Source: Hyphomicrobiales bacterium (GTDB lineage Bacteria; Pseudomonadota; Alphaproteobacteria; Rhizobiales; Xanthobacteraceae). From it: a stretch of 64,000 bases of DNA. Location: contig JADJPN010000004.1 of the NCBI GenBank assembly GCA_016713235.1, positions 248,001-312,000 on the forward strand. Direction: 5' to 3'. The translations under genes were made by a program, and so were the position numbers. The notes under the pieces were generated by a model. The model did no database searches. It was not told the DNA's origin and saw only the letters and a list, made by a program, of their open reading frames with translations. Numbering within the stretch: position 1 is the stretch's first letter; every line of letters starts with the position of its first letter. Of this stretch, positions 35,214-42,633 are shown piece after piece.

Positions 35214-36227
35214 TCACCGTGTTGCGACATCCTCTGCCACAACATCGGTGAAACGGGCGCTACTGACAACATCCATGTGGTTGGCGCCCTCAAGAATACG
35301 GAAGTTCATCTTCGCGGCTGTTCCTTTCACGGCCTCTTCGTATTTGCTGGCGACCATCAGTTCGTCATTGGCGCCCGCGATCAGCGTCATTGGTCCTTTG
35401 ACGCCGTTCAGGTCGGCGTGAAAATCGCGCCGCGCGCCGAAGTTCGAGAGTAGCCGGAAGGAATATTGCGAAGTCAGTATGTTTTGCAGATTTTCGGGAG
35501 TTGCGAACGCAACCACGGGCAATCCTTCGCAGCAGATGATCCCGATGTTGCGGAGGATGATCAGTCCGATGATGCGCGGGATGCTGGGGCTCGCCCATCC
35601 GCCGGCATTCGGGCGTGTCGAGGGCGAATCGATGCCGAGCATCGGAGAGAGCAGCACGGTTCGTACAAAAAGGTTTTGGTTCGCGGAGCCCGCGATACGC
35701 AAAGCGAATCCTCCGCCGCTGGAGTGACCGACCAGTGTCAGCGGCAATGAAACGCCGGTGCTGCGGATGTGCGCGACCAGATCCGCCATGTCGTCGTCGA
35801 GCTGGCCGATATAGCCAATGTCGCCATGCGTGCCTGAAGCGCCATGACCGCGAATATCCGGCACGAAGCTCTCGACGCCGCGCGCCGCCAGTGCTTTCGC
35901 CAGCGGATGCATGGCGTAGCTTGAACCGGATGAGCCATGAATGAGTACGGCTGCGCGTTGCACCCGCTGTCCGCTCGGCACGTAGTGACGATAGGAAAGA
36001 ATCGATCCGTCGCGCGCACGGAAAGTCTGTAACGGCGGGATGCCCTGATTATCGGCGTCGCGCACGGCATCCGCGATAAACGGTAACGTGGCCGGCCGTT
36101 TAACCGGCACCGCAATCATTGCGCTCAATACCAGCGCCGCCAGCCCCACCGCGGCAAGCAGCCAGCGCACAACATTTAAACCTCCCCATAGAACGCGCAT
36201 TTTCAGTTCCCTCAATCCGTATTTCAT
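35214..36227 (-). CDS. Membrane-anchored alpha/beta hydrolase
   Basis: The 337-residue protein has an N-terminal membrane anchor (VRWLLAAVGLAALVLSAMI) and an alpha/beta hydrolase fold: oxyanion region VLIHGSSGSSY, GHGASG loop, nucleophile LVGHSSGGGFAL, acid in LIAGANDELM and catalytic His in LEGANHMDVVS. It acts on the membrane surface, probably periplasmic, on an unknown ester or lipid. It leads the leftward operon with the membrane protein and winged-helix regulator. Operator-like palindromes lie immediately upstream of its start. Confidence 0.85.
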   Translation of the reverse strand: MKYGLRELKMRVLWGGLNVVRWLLAAVGLAALVLSAMIAVPVKRPATLPFIADAVRDADNQGIPPLQTFRARDGSILSYRHYVPSGQRVQRAAVLIHGSSGSSYAMHPLAKALAARGVESFVPDIRGHGASGTHGDIGYIGQLDDDMADLVAHIRSTGVSLPLTLVGHSSGGGFALRIAGSANQNLFVRTVLLSPMLGIDSPSTRPNAGGWASPSIPRIIGLIILRNIGIICCEGLPVVAFATPENLQNILTSQYSFRLLSNFGARRDFHADLNGVKGPMTLIAGANDELMVASKYEEAVKGTAAKMNFRILEGANHMDVVSSARFTDVVAEDVATR

Positions 36228-36233
36228 TAAATG

Positions 36234-36257
36234 CAGAGTACTCTGTTACACAGAGTA
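36234..36257. promoter_or_regulatory. Overlapping operator palindromes before the hydrolase operon
   Basis: CAGAGTACTCTG (36234-36245) is a perfect 12-bp palindrome, and TACTCTG-TTACA-CAGAGTA (36239-36257) is a perfect inverted repeat that shares its right half. Three half-sites within 24 bases, seven bases before the start codon, look like a TetR- or winged-helix-type operator. The binding protein is not known. Confidence 0.6.
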
Positions 36258-36322
36258 AATAGGAAAGCAAGCGGCTTAGGGGAGGCCAGTATTGCCGGGT
36301 TAGTTCGAGGGGCGCGAGCCGA

Positions 36323-36460
36323 TCACCTGAAAGCCGGCCATAGCGCGAAGCCATAGTCGGCAAGATAAATCCCGAGTACGAAACCGATGACACCGCTCGC
36401 AATGAAAAATTGCGGGTGGTTCACCGCGTTGATGAAATGCGCAGTCCACTTCTCGGACAC
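36323..36460 (-). CDS. Possible small membrane protein (45 aa)
   Basis: A GTG overlapping the TAG of the upstream acetyltransferase gene (TAGTG) starts a 45-residue frame with one hydrophobic helix, FFIASGVIGFVLGIYLADYG, and polar ends. The stop-start overlap suggests translational coupling. No family is recognised. It could be a chance frame, but hydrophobicity and position favour a real microprotein. Confidence 0.4.
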   Translation of the reverse strand: MSEKWTAHFINAVNHPQFFIASGVIGFVLGIYLADYGFALWPAFR

Positions 36461-36882
36461 TAGAGTTTTAATGTGAAAAATACAGTCGGCGCGTCCTTGC
36501 CGCCGAGCGATTCGTAAAATTTCCTCGCAGTGTCGTTGTCTGCTTCCGTGCCGACCCACGCTTCGCGGCAGCCATGCTCCTTGCCTGCCGCAAGCAGCGC
36601 CTCGATCAGCTTCGTGCCGATGCCTTGCCGCCGGAGCGCCGGCCTAACGCCGAGATTGCCGATGTAAAGCTCGTCTTCCATGTCGGGATGAAAATGAATC
36701 ACCCCGCGCGCCTGACCCACGACTTCGCTCTCATGAATCGCGACAAACAGGAGATGTCCTGGTTCGCGAAGGTACGCCGCCACGCGCGCTTTCTTGATCG
36801 AATAGTCGAAAACGTCCTCGGCGACGCGATCGAGAACCGATGCGTCGCCCGGGTCGAGACGCCTGATTTCGATTTTCGCCAA
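36460..36882 (-). CDS. GNAT family N-acetyltransferase
   Basis: The 140-residue protein reads IEIRRLDPGDASVLDRVAED and then LYIGNLGVRPALRRQGIGTKL, which contains the acetyl-CoA-binding R-x-x-G-x-G/A motif (RRQGIG), followed by EAWVGTEADNDTARKFYESL. It resembles the AAC(6')-like and ribosomal-type acetyltransferases; the substrate is unknown. It appears to start with TTG at 36882, since no ATG lies near; three bases separate it from the SRPBCC gene upstream, so it is in the same leftward operon. Confidence 0.85.
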   Translation of the reverse strand: MAKIEIRRLDPGDASVLDRVAEDVFDYSIKKARVAAYLREPGHLLFVAIHESEVVGQARGVIHFHPDMEDELYIGNLGVRPALRRQGIGTKLIEALLAAGKEHGCREAWVGTEADNDTARKFYESLGGKDAPTVFFTLKL

Positions 36883-36885
36883 GCG

Positions 36886-37434
36886 CTATTTCTCTGCGAG
36901 CACCTTGAGTTGCAATAGGCCCTTCTCGAATTCATTACCGATCATTTTGTCGAACGACATGAAGATAGACATCACCCTGCTTATAAAGGGCATGGGTCCG
37001 AAAATTATCCAGGAAGCTTTCGTGCCGTTGCCCGCAGGCTTGAGCAGGAATTCAACGTGATTCTTGGCGCGCATCGGGCGGTAGAAATCGATGTTCGCCT
37101 CTACTTTTTCGTTCGGTCTGACCGATATGATTTCCTGCTGGCCGGCACCGACTTCCCTGTTGCCGTCCCACGCGTAGACGGCGCCGACGCCTTTGTCCGC
37201 GCCGCTATAGACGCGTTTCATGTCCGGGTCCTTCTGATCCCACGGCGACCAGTTGCGCTGCTGTTTCAGGTCCTCGAAATAAGGGAAGATCTTCGATGCG
37301 GGTGCTGCAATGTCGATGGAGCGCTCCACGCGAAATTGGTTCGGCTTCATCGATGCGAGGATGAGCACGACGACGATTGCGGTGATCATCACTGCGCCGA
37401 TCCCGAGTACGATATAAAAAGGGGTCATCATCAT
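36886..37434 (-). CDS. SRPBCC family protein with membrane anchor
   Basis: The 182-residue protein has an N-terminal helix (FYIVLGIGAVMITAIVVVLI) and a START-like SRPBCC domain (FRVERSIDIAAPASKIFPYF, WSPWDQKDPDM, GAVYAWDGN). Members of the polyketide-cyclase-like group bind hydrophobic ligands, but the role is unknown. It precedes the acetyltransferase gene and follows a VOC gene by 17 bases, forming part of a leftward cluster of small ligand-binding and metalloenzyme-like proteins. Confidence 0.82.
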   Translation of the reverse strand: MMMTPFYIVLGIGAVMITAIVVVLILASMKPNQFRVERSIDIAAPASKIFPYFEDLKQQRNWSPWDQKDPDMKRVYSGADKGVGAVYAWDGNREVGAGQQEIISVRPNEKVEANIDFYRPMRAKNHVEFLLKPAGNGTKASWIIFGPMPFISRVMSIFMSFDKMIGNEFEKGLLQLKVLAEK

Positions 37435-37451
37435 TGGCTGTTCCCTCCGCT

Positions 37452-37871
37452 TTAGCTTGTCTTGGCAGGCGTATGGGCGAAGCTCCAGCTATGGCCGAAG
37501 GGGTCCACGACCTGCGCGTAACGATCGCCCCAGAAGGCGTCGTGCGGCTCCATGACGGTCTCCGCACCGGCGTCCTTCGCGCGTTTGAACGCGGCGTCGC
37601 AGTTTTTCACGTTGATATGAACGGTGACCGAGGTCTTTCCGATGCGGGTCGGCGGGCCGAATTTATCGGGACGGCATTCCGCGTATTCCGGAAAATCATC
37701 GTGAATGAAAACCTGTGCGCCGTCGATATCGATTGCGGCATGCATCAGGCGCTTACCGTCTTCATGCGGCACACGCATCACTTCGGTTGCGCCGAGCGCC
37801 TTCTTGTAGAACTCGACCGCATCGGCCGCGCCCTGAATGCAAAGATGCGGGAAAATCGTTTGCGTGGTCAT
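37452..37871 (-). CDS. VOC family (glyoxalase/PhnB-like) protein
   Basis: The 139-residue protein has two beta-alpha-beta-beta-beta modules: IFPHLCIQGAADAVEFYKKA with HEDGKRLMHAAIDIDGAQ, then VHINVKNCDAAFKRAKDAGA and QVVDPFGHSWSFA. It resembles PhnB-like VOC proteins, which bind metals or small ligands; no substrate is evident. ATG 37871 with GGAGTG upstream is preferred to a longer frame. A truncated SRPBCC start lies directly upstream. Confidence 0.85.
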   Translation of the reverse strand: MTTQTIFPHLCIQGAADAVEFYKKALGATEVMRVPHEDGKRLMHAAIDIDGAQVFIHDDFPEYAECRPDKFGPPTRIGKTSVTVHINVKNCDAAFKRAKDAGAETVMEPHDAFWGDRYAQVVDPFGHSWSFAHTPAKTS

Positions 37872-37899
37872 AGCAACACTCCTGAAGGGTGATCTGATT

Positions 37900-37977
37900 C
37901 CTCGATAGCGCGTTGACGAGGCGCGAGACGACAACTTTCTTGCCAATCGTGGGGTCGATTGTGACTTGCGCGGTCAT
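37900..37977 (-). pseudogene. N-terminal remnant of an SRPBCC (AHSA1-like) gene
   Basis: From ATG 37977 the frame reads TAQVTIDPTIGKKVVVSRLV, the usual opening of AHSA1-like SRPBCC proteins (KVVVSR followed by NAP), but after about 24 residues it becomes unrelated sequence and runs out of frame into the VOC gene. It seems that the body of the gene was deleted, leaving its start and perhaps its ribosome site for the VOC gene. Confidence 0.45.
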
Positions 37978-37992
37978 CGCCTCGTCCTCTTC

Positions 37993-38349
37993 TCAGCTTA
38001 CGATGGTCTTGAAGCCGCCCCAGATCATGCGCTTGGTGTCGAACGGTACTCCGCCGGGGGTCATCATTTTTGCGAGACGCTTGTCGTTCATGCACTTCTT
38101 GTTCACTGCATCACGGTGCTTGCGCGATTTGTACGTGATGTACGCGAAAATCACGGTCTCATTCGGCTTGCGTTTCACCGCGCGCGGAAACGAAGTGCGC
38201 TTGCCCCAGCTCACGTCGTCGGCGACGCATTCGCGGTAATCCAGTGCGCCGTGATCGCGCCAGACTTTTGCGCTGAGCTTCGCCATCTTCTTGTATTCGG
38301 CAAGCTTCTTTTTCGGCACTGCGATCAGAAATCCGTCTACGTATTCCAT
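37993..38349 (-). CDS. DUF1428 family protein (YbaA-like)
   Basis: The 118-residue protein is typical DUF1428: YVDGFLIAVPKKKLAEYKKM at the start, then GALDYRECVADDV, FPRAVKRKPNETVIFAYI, the MNDKRL segment and MIWGGFKTIV at the end. The fold is a ferredoxin-like dimeric alpha/beta barrel; function is unknown. It is commonly found with VOC, SRPBCC and ArsR genes, exactly as here. AAGGAGAACAAC precedes the ATG. Confidence 0.9.
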   Translation of the reverse strand: MEYVDGFLIAVPKKKLAEYKKMAKLSAKVWRDHGALDYRECVADDVSWGKRTSFPRAVKRKPNETVIFAYITYKSRKHRDAVNKKCMNDKRLAKMMTPGGVPFDTKRMIWGGFKTIVS

Positions 38350-38377
38350 TGTTGTTCTCCTTGGATTGATTTGTTTG

Positions 38378-38881
38378 TTACGAAGCCTTGCCGCGGCGCG
38401 CGGCTTCGATGTCGGCGATGATGAATTTCTTCATCTTCATGAAGGCATCCATCACGCGCTTTACTTCTTCGGGCGGGCCTTCCGACAGAATCTTCTACAT
38501 CATTGCCGGAAAGACCTGCCAGGAAAGACCGAAACGATCCTTCAGCCAGCCGCAGGGGCCTTCTTCGCCGCCGCCTTCGCGCAGCCTGTCCCAGAAGTAG
38601 TCGATCTCGGCCTGCGTGTCGCACGCCAGTTGGAAGGAAACGGCTTCCGTGAACTTAAACTGCGGGCCGGCATTGAGGGCGGTGAATGGCTGACCGTTGA
38701 TCGTGAATTCTGCGGTCAGCACCTTGCCGGCGTCCATGCCGTGAATTTCTTTGCCGGTGTCGGGATAGTAGGCGATTTTGCCGAGCTTCGAGTCTGGAAA
38801 GATCGAAACGTAAAAGTCCGCTGCCTCTTTGGCGTTGCCGTCGAACCAGAGGCAGGGCGTGATCGGGGCTTCGAGTTTCAT
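38378..38881 (-). pseudogene. VOC family (PhnB/3-demethylubiquinone-like) protein with in-frame amber stop
   Basis: The frame from ATG 38881 reads PCLWFDGNAKEAADFYVSIF and PCGWLKDRFGLSWQVFPAMM, then meets TAG at 38495-38497. Beyond it, in the same frame, the family's usual C-terminus continues (KILSEGPPEEVKRVMDAFMK, then KKFIIADIEAARRGKAS) to TAA at 38378. The full product would be about 167 residues, the normal length. One base change (for example GAG or CAG to TAG) explains it. Either a recent nonsense mutation or a sequence error; the 128-residue product would lack only the last helix. Confidence 0.8.
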
Positions 38882-38892
38882 TGTCGTCGTTC

Positions 38893-39327
38893 CTATTCGA
38901 ATTCGGCTGCGAGTTTTTCGAGCGTGCCGGTCCAGCCGCGTTCGTGGCCTTCGGCCGCGGCTTGATCGAAGAACTGTTCGTGCAGGAGCGTCAGCATGGA
39001 GCCGTCACCGTCTTCGCGGATCGTGACGGTCACGAGCGACTCGCGTTCCGGGGTCGAATGCCACGCCCAGGTGAACTGAAGGCGCGTATGCGGGAATATT
39101 TCGCGATAGGTGCCGCCGACTTTATGGAAGTCGCCGTCTTCCGTGTTGAAGCTGACCCAGAACCTGCCGCCGGTGCGCACGTCCAGCTCCGCCTTCACGG
39201 TGTCGAGTAAAGTCTGCTGCGGGCCGAACCAGCGAACTATTTTTTTCGCGTCGGTCCAGGCTGCGAAGACTTGTTCGGGCTTTGCGTTGAGGCGGCGTTT
39301 GAGGGTGATGCTTGGTTTGGCGAGCAT
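38893..39327 (-). CDS. SRPBCC family protein (AHSA1 type)
   Basis: The 144-residue protein starts LAKPSITLKRRLNAKPEQVF and has the AHSA1-type core: AWTDAKKIVRWFGPQ, GGRFWVSFNTEDG, VGGTYREIFPHTRLQFTW and the C-terminal HERGWTGTLEKLAAEF. It binds hydrophobic ligands in a helix-grip fold; the physiological ligand is unknown. ATG 39327 follows GAGGAAG and lies 91 bases inside the end of the ArsR gene, so translation is coupled. Confidence 0.88.
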   Translation of the reverse strand: MLAKPSITLKRRLNAKPEQVFAAWTDAKKIVRWFGPQQTLLDTVKAELDVRTGGRFWVSFNTEDGDFHKVGGTYREIFPHTRLQFTWAWHSTPERESLVTVTIREDGDGSMLTLLHEQFFDQAAAEGHERGWTGTLEKLAAEFE

Positions 39328-39647
39328 GTTTCTTCCTCGATAAACTTGGCGAGACGCTCGAGCTGTTGCGTCCAGAACTGCTGATAGCGGTGGAGCCATT
39401 GCATGGCGTCCTCCATCGGGCCGGCGGTAAGCTGCACCGCCACAGTGCGCCCGGTCTTGGTGCGCGAAATCAGGCCGGCGTCGGAGAGCACGTCGAGGTG
39501 CTTCATCACGGCGGGCAGCGACATCGAAAACGGCTGCGCGAGTTCGCTGACCGAGATCTCATTGCGCTCGCTCAAGCGCGCGAGCAGGGCGCGGCGCGTC
39601 GGATCGGAGAGTGCCGCAAAGGTGCGGTCGAGATTCGGAATTGCCAT
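39237..39647 (-). CDS. ArsR family transcriptional regulator
   Basis: The 136-residue protein starts IPNLDRTFAALSDPTRRALL and has the ArsR winged helix ISVSELAQPFSMSLPAVMKH with LDVLSDAGLISRTKTGRTV. It lacks metal-binding cysteines of the ELCVCDL type, like the SdpR/YczG branch that is paired with SRPBCC proteins. Its last 30 residues overlap the SRPBCC gene in another frame, longer than usual, so the true stop may have been lost by an indel. A perfect inverted repeat at 40176-40195 is a likely operator. Confidence 0.9.
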   Translation of the reverse strand: MAIPNLDRTFAALSDPTRRALLARLSERNEISVSELAQPFSMSLPAVMKHLDVLSDAGLISRTKTGRTVAVQLTAGPMEDAMQWLHRYQQFWTQQLERLAKFIEEETCSPNQASPSNAASTQSPNKSSQPGPTRKK

Positions 39648-39650
39648 GGC

Positions 39651-40142
39651 TCAATCCTCGACCGGAATGACGAGTTGGATGTCACCCCGCGCCGATGCCG
39701 GATCGAAGTTCTTGCCGTAACGCTCGACCAGATCGAAAGGGCGGGATCGCGCGAGCGGATGGCTACCATCGCGCAGAAATTTTGACGTGGTTTGCGAAAT
39801 CTCGCTGACCGCGCCGTCGTGGTCGATTATCGCGCAGGTAAGCGGCGGGAGGCGAAATTCCGTGAGGCCGGCAGGAACGGCATCCTGCGCGCCGATCTCA
39901 ACGCCGCTAAAATACTGGTCTTCGCCGCTGTCGCCGAAGAGTCCGATGTGGACGCCGTACGTCACCGGTCCCTGCGCGAGCAGCCGCCGGCCCGCGCCAC
40001 CGGCGAATTCCTGCCATTGGGCGCCGAGCTTCTTCATTGCATCCGCGGTGGCCGGATAACGGCGCATGAGGCCCGCAAGACGGAGCGCGGGCATATGCCC
40101 GATCCGGGTGGCTTGGAGTTCCGTCTTGAGAGCTTTTTTCAT
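39651..40142 (-). CDS. GyrI-like (AraC effector-binding domain) protein
   Basis: The 163-residue protein consists only of a GyrI/AraC-E-bind-like small-molecule-binding domain: the opening TELQATRIGHMPALRLAGLM, LGAQWQEFAGGAGRRLLAQG, YGVHIGLFGDSG and the end RGDIQLVIPVED. There is no DNA-binding part. Such SHS2-fold proteins bind or hydrolyse hydrophobic cations. It ends three bases before the ArsR gene and is first in this leftward operon. Confidence 0.8.
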   Translation of the reverse strand: MKKALKTELQATRIGHMPALRLAGLMRRYPATADAMKKLGAQWQEFAGGAGRRLLAQGPVTYGVHIGLFGDSGEDQYFSGVEIGAQDAVPAGLTEFRLPPLTCAIIDHDGAVSEISQTTSKFLRDGSHPLARSRPFDLVERYGKNFDPASARGDIQLVIPVED

Positions 40143-40175
40143 GGCGCTATCCGGCTCCGGGGAAGTCGGGTTAAC

Positions 40176-40195
40176 ACTTAACTAATCGGTTAAGT
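40176..40195. promoter_or_regulatory. Inverted repeat, probable ArsR operator
   Basis: ACTTAAC (40176-40182) and GTTAAGT (40189-40195) flank TAATCG as a perfect inverted repeat, 34 bases upstream of the GyrI-like gene. The TTAACcgatTAGTTAA layout is typical of ArsR-family operators, and an ArsR gene is second in the operon. Confidence 0.65.
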
Positions 40196-40334
40196 TATAG
40201 AGACCAGCCGGACAGTCAAGGAGGAAAGCCGGAACCCGGCGATCGGGTGATTTCAGCCCGCAAATGCGGACAAAAGACGTTTGACAGGGCCGGGAGCGGC
40301 CCCTAGAAACCCGGCGAACCCAAGGAATACGACG

Positions 40335-40460
40335 ATGAAAGTCCGCAACTCCCTGCGCTCGCTGCGCGCCCGTCACCGGGACAACCGTCTCGTGCGCCGC
40401 AAGGGCCGCGTCTACATCATCAACAAGACGCAGAAGCGCTTCAAAGCCCGCCAGGGTTAA
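40335..40460 (+). CDS. rpmJ: 50S ribosomal protein L36, cysteine-free type
   Basis: ATG 40335 starts a 41-residue basic protein: [20 protein letters not shown], then [20 protein letters not shown] and TAA. This is the alphaproteobacterial form of L36 that lacks the zinc-binding cysteines. It is a component of the large ribosomal subunit. The gene stands alone, 192 bases from the divergent GyrI-like gene, and the TPR gene follows after 110 bases. Confidence 0.97.
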   Translation: MKVRNSLRSLRARHRDNRLVRRKGRVYIINKTQKRFKARQG

Positions 40461-40570
40461 GTTCGCCTGTCTGACAGTTTTGGCCGGCGCACGGAAACGT
40501 GCGCCGGATTTCGTTTGCCTGTGGTCTTTTCGGGCTTGCGGGCCAGCCTTACGAGCATAGACTCGGGGCT

Positions 40571-41203
40571 ATGAAGCTCTTTCGAGTCTTCGTTATCGCC
40601 GCCTTCGCTTTCGCGCCTTTCGGAGCGCGGCCGCTGCTCGCGCAGACCGGCCCTGGCACCGAGCAAAAAGCGCCGCCCGCGAAAACCCAAAGAGCGCAGA
40701 AGCAAAAAAAGCAACTCGACCGCGTGCAGCAGCTCGACGGCCTGTTCGCCGCGCTGAAAGCCGCGCCGAACGCGCGGATCGCCAAGCAGATCGAAAAGCG
40801 TATCGAGCTTACGCTTGCCGTCACCGAAAGCGATACGCTGAATCTGCTGATGGTTCGCGCACAAACCACGATCGAGGCGCGGGAATTCAAGACCGCGATG
40901 GAATTGCTCGACTCCATCATTCAGATCAATCCGCGCTACACCGAAGCCTGGGCGCGGCGCGCTACACTGCACTTCGCGCAGAAGGACCTCTATCGCTCGC
41001 TCGCAGATTTACGTGTCGTGCTGGCGCAAGAGCCGCGGCATTATCAGGCGCTCGCGGGCCTCGGTGTAATTCTGCAAGACATTGGCGAGGACAAACGCGC
41101 GCTTGAAGCTTATCGCCGTGCGATCGAGATCAACCCGCATCTCGAAAACATTCCCGAGATCACCCGGCGCTTGAAACTCAAGGTTGAAGGCCGGGATATT
41201 TAA
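40571..41203 (+). CDS. Exported tetratricopeptide repeat protein
   Basis: The 210-residue protein has a signal peptide (MKLFRVFVIAAFAFAPFGA, cleaved near LLAQ), a basic linker, and three to four TPR units from about residue 85: AREFKTAMELLDSIIQINPR, YTEAWARRATLHFAQKDLYR, HYQALAGLGVILQDIGEDKR and LEAYRRAIEINPHL. TPRs mediate protein contacts. Its place between rpmJ and pyk is conserved in Rhizobiales. The stop overlaps the convergent pyk stop by four bases. Confidence 0.88.
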   Translation: MKLFRVFVIAAFAFAPFGARPLLAQTGPGTEQKAPPAKTQRAQKQKKQLDRVQQLDGLFAALKAAPNARIAKQIEKRIELTLAVTESDTLNLLMVRAQTTIEAREFKTAMELLDSIIQINPRYTEAWARRATLHFAQKDLYRSLADLRVVLAQEPRHYQALAGLGVILQDIGEDKRALEAYRRAIEINPHLENIPEITRRLKLKVEGRDI

Positions 41204-42633
41204 TCGACGTTGCCTTCATCGGAGATGTAGGCAATCCGCACCATGTTGGTGGCCCCCGGGGTGCCGAGCGGAACGCCGGCGACAAGGATCACGCGCTGCC
41301 CGACCTTTACGATGCCTTCCCGGAAGGCGACGGCGCAAGCGCGCTTGATGGTGATGTCGATATCTTTTGCGTCGTCCATCAATGCGCAGTGCGCGTCCCA
41401 GAGCAGCGAAAGGCGCCGCACGGTTTCGATCTTCGGCGAGAGCGCGATAATCGGCGGCTTCGGCCGCTCGCGTGCGACCCGCATTGCCGTTGCCCCTGAA
41501 CTCGTCAGACAAAGAATCGCGCCAAGATCGAGCGTTTCCGCGATCTGGCGGGCTGCTGCCGAGATCGCATCCGCGCCGGTCGCTTCGGGGGCCACGCGTT
41601 GGGCCGCGAGACCGTCGAAATATTCGGATTCGCGTTCAACTTCCTCGGCGATCCTGTTCATGGTTTCGACGGCGAGAACGGGATGTGCGCCGGCTGCGGA
41701 TTCCGCCGACAGCATTACCGCATCCGCGCCCTCGTAGACCGCGTTGGCAACGTCGGATACTTCCGCGCGTGTCGGGATCGGCGTCGTGATCATCGACTCC
41801 AGCATCTGGGTTGCGACCACGACGGGCTTACCCGCGCGGCGCGACGCGCGGATGATTTTGCGCTGAAGGGCAGGCACGCGCTCCAGCGGCATTTCCACGC
41901 CGAGATCGCCGCGTGCCACCATCAAGGCGTCGGAGAGTTCGAGAATTCCTTCGAGTGCGCCGATTGCTTGCGGCTTTTCGATTTTGGAGAGCACCGCTGC
42001 GCGTCCGCGCACGAGTTTCTTCGCTTCGGCAACGTCGTCCGCGCGCTGGATGAAAGAAAGCGCGATCCAGTCTACGCCTGCTTCCAGGCAGGCCTCGAGA
42101 TCGCCGCGATCCTTCGGCGTGAGAGCAGACATATTCAGAATCGAGTCGGGGAGACTAACGCCCTTGCGGTCGGAGACGCGGCCCGCGACATCGACGCGGG
42201 CGACGGTGCGGTTGTGGACTGCTTCGGTCACGGTGAGCTTGACCTTGCCGTCGTCGATCAGAAGGCGATGACCTGGACGCAGGGCTTCGAGAATTTCCGG
42301 GTGGGGAAGATGCACGCGCTTCTCGCCGCCGGGCGCGGGATCGGAATCGAGCACGAAGGTCGCGCCCGCTTCGAGTTGTACGCCGCCATTTCTGAATGCG
42401 CCGAGGCGAAGCTTGGGTCCTTGCAGGTCCGCGAGAATACCGATCGGGCGGCCGTGGCGCTCTTCGATCGTGCGGATCGTATTCACGAACGCACGCATGG
42501 CTTCATGCGGCGTGTGGCTCATATTGATGCGAAATACGTCGGCGCCGGCCTGATACAGCTTTTCTATCGTGGCGGGCTCCGATGATGCGGGGCCCAGGGT
42601 GGCGACGATCTTGGTCCGGCGCTGGCGTCTCAT
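41200..42633 (-). CDS. pyk: Pyruvate kinase
   Basis: The 477-residue enzyme transfers phosphate from phosphoenolpyruvate to ADP, the last step of glycolysis. Signatures include TKIVATLGPASSEPATIEKL, the RINMSHTPHEAM loop (Ser-His variant), ILADLQGPKLRLG, the active-site lysine region AAVLSKIEKPQAIGAL, GDLGVEMPLERVP and ATQMLESM. It is leftward and starts with an ATGA overlap on the DUF1036 gene, a pairing conserved in Rhizobiales. Confidence 0.96.
   Translation of the reverse strand: MRRQRRTKIVATLGPASSEPATIEKLYQAGADVFRINMSHTPHEAMRAFVNTIRTIEERHGRPIGILADLQGPKLRLGAFRNGGVQLEAGATFVLDSDPAPGGEKRVHLPHPEILEALRPGHRLLIDDGKVKLTVTEAVHNRTVARVDVAGRVSDRKGVSLPDSILNMSALTPKDRGDLEACLEAGVDWIALSFIQRADDVAEAKKLVRGRAAVLSKIEKPQAIGALEGILELSDALMVARGDLGVEMPLERVPALQRKIIRASRRAGKPVVVATQMLESMITTPIPTRAEVSDVANAVYEGADAVMLSAESAAGAHPVLAVETMNRIAEEVERESEYFDGLAAQRVAPEATGADAISAAARQIAETLDLGAILCLTSSGATAMRVARERPKPPIIALSPKIETVRRLSLLWDAHCALMDDAKDIDITIKRACAVAFREGIVKVGQRVILVAGVPLGTPGATNMVRIAYISDEGNVD

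Noticed and set aside
38495..38497. Amber codon as pyrrolysine or programmed readthrough
   Set aside because: The organism type does not use pyrrolysine and no readthrough context is seen; a point change is simpler.
39651..40142. Complete AraC-type regulator
   Set aside because: Only the effector-binding domain is present; there is no helix-turn-helix part in the frame or next to it.
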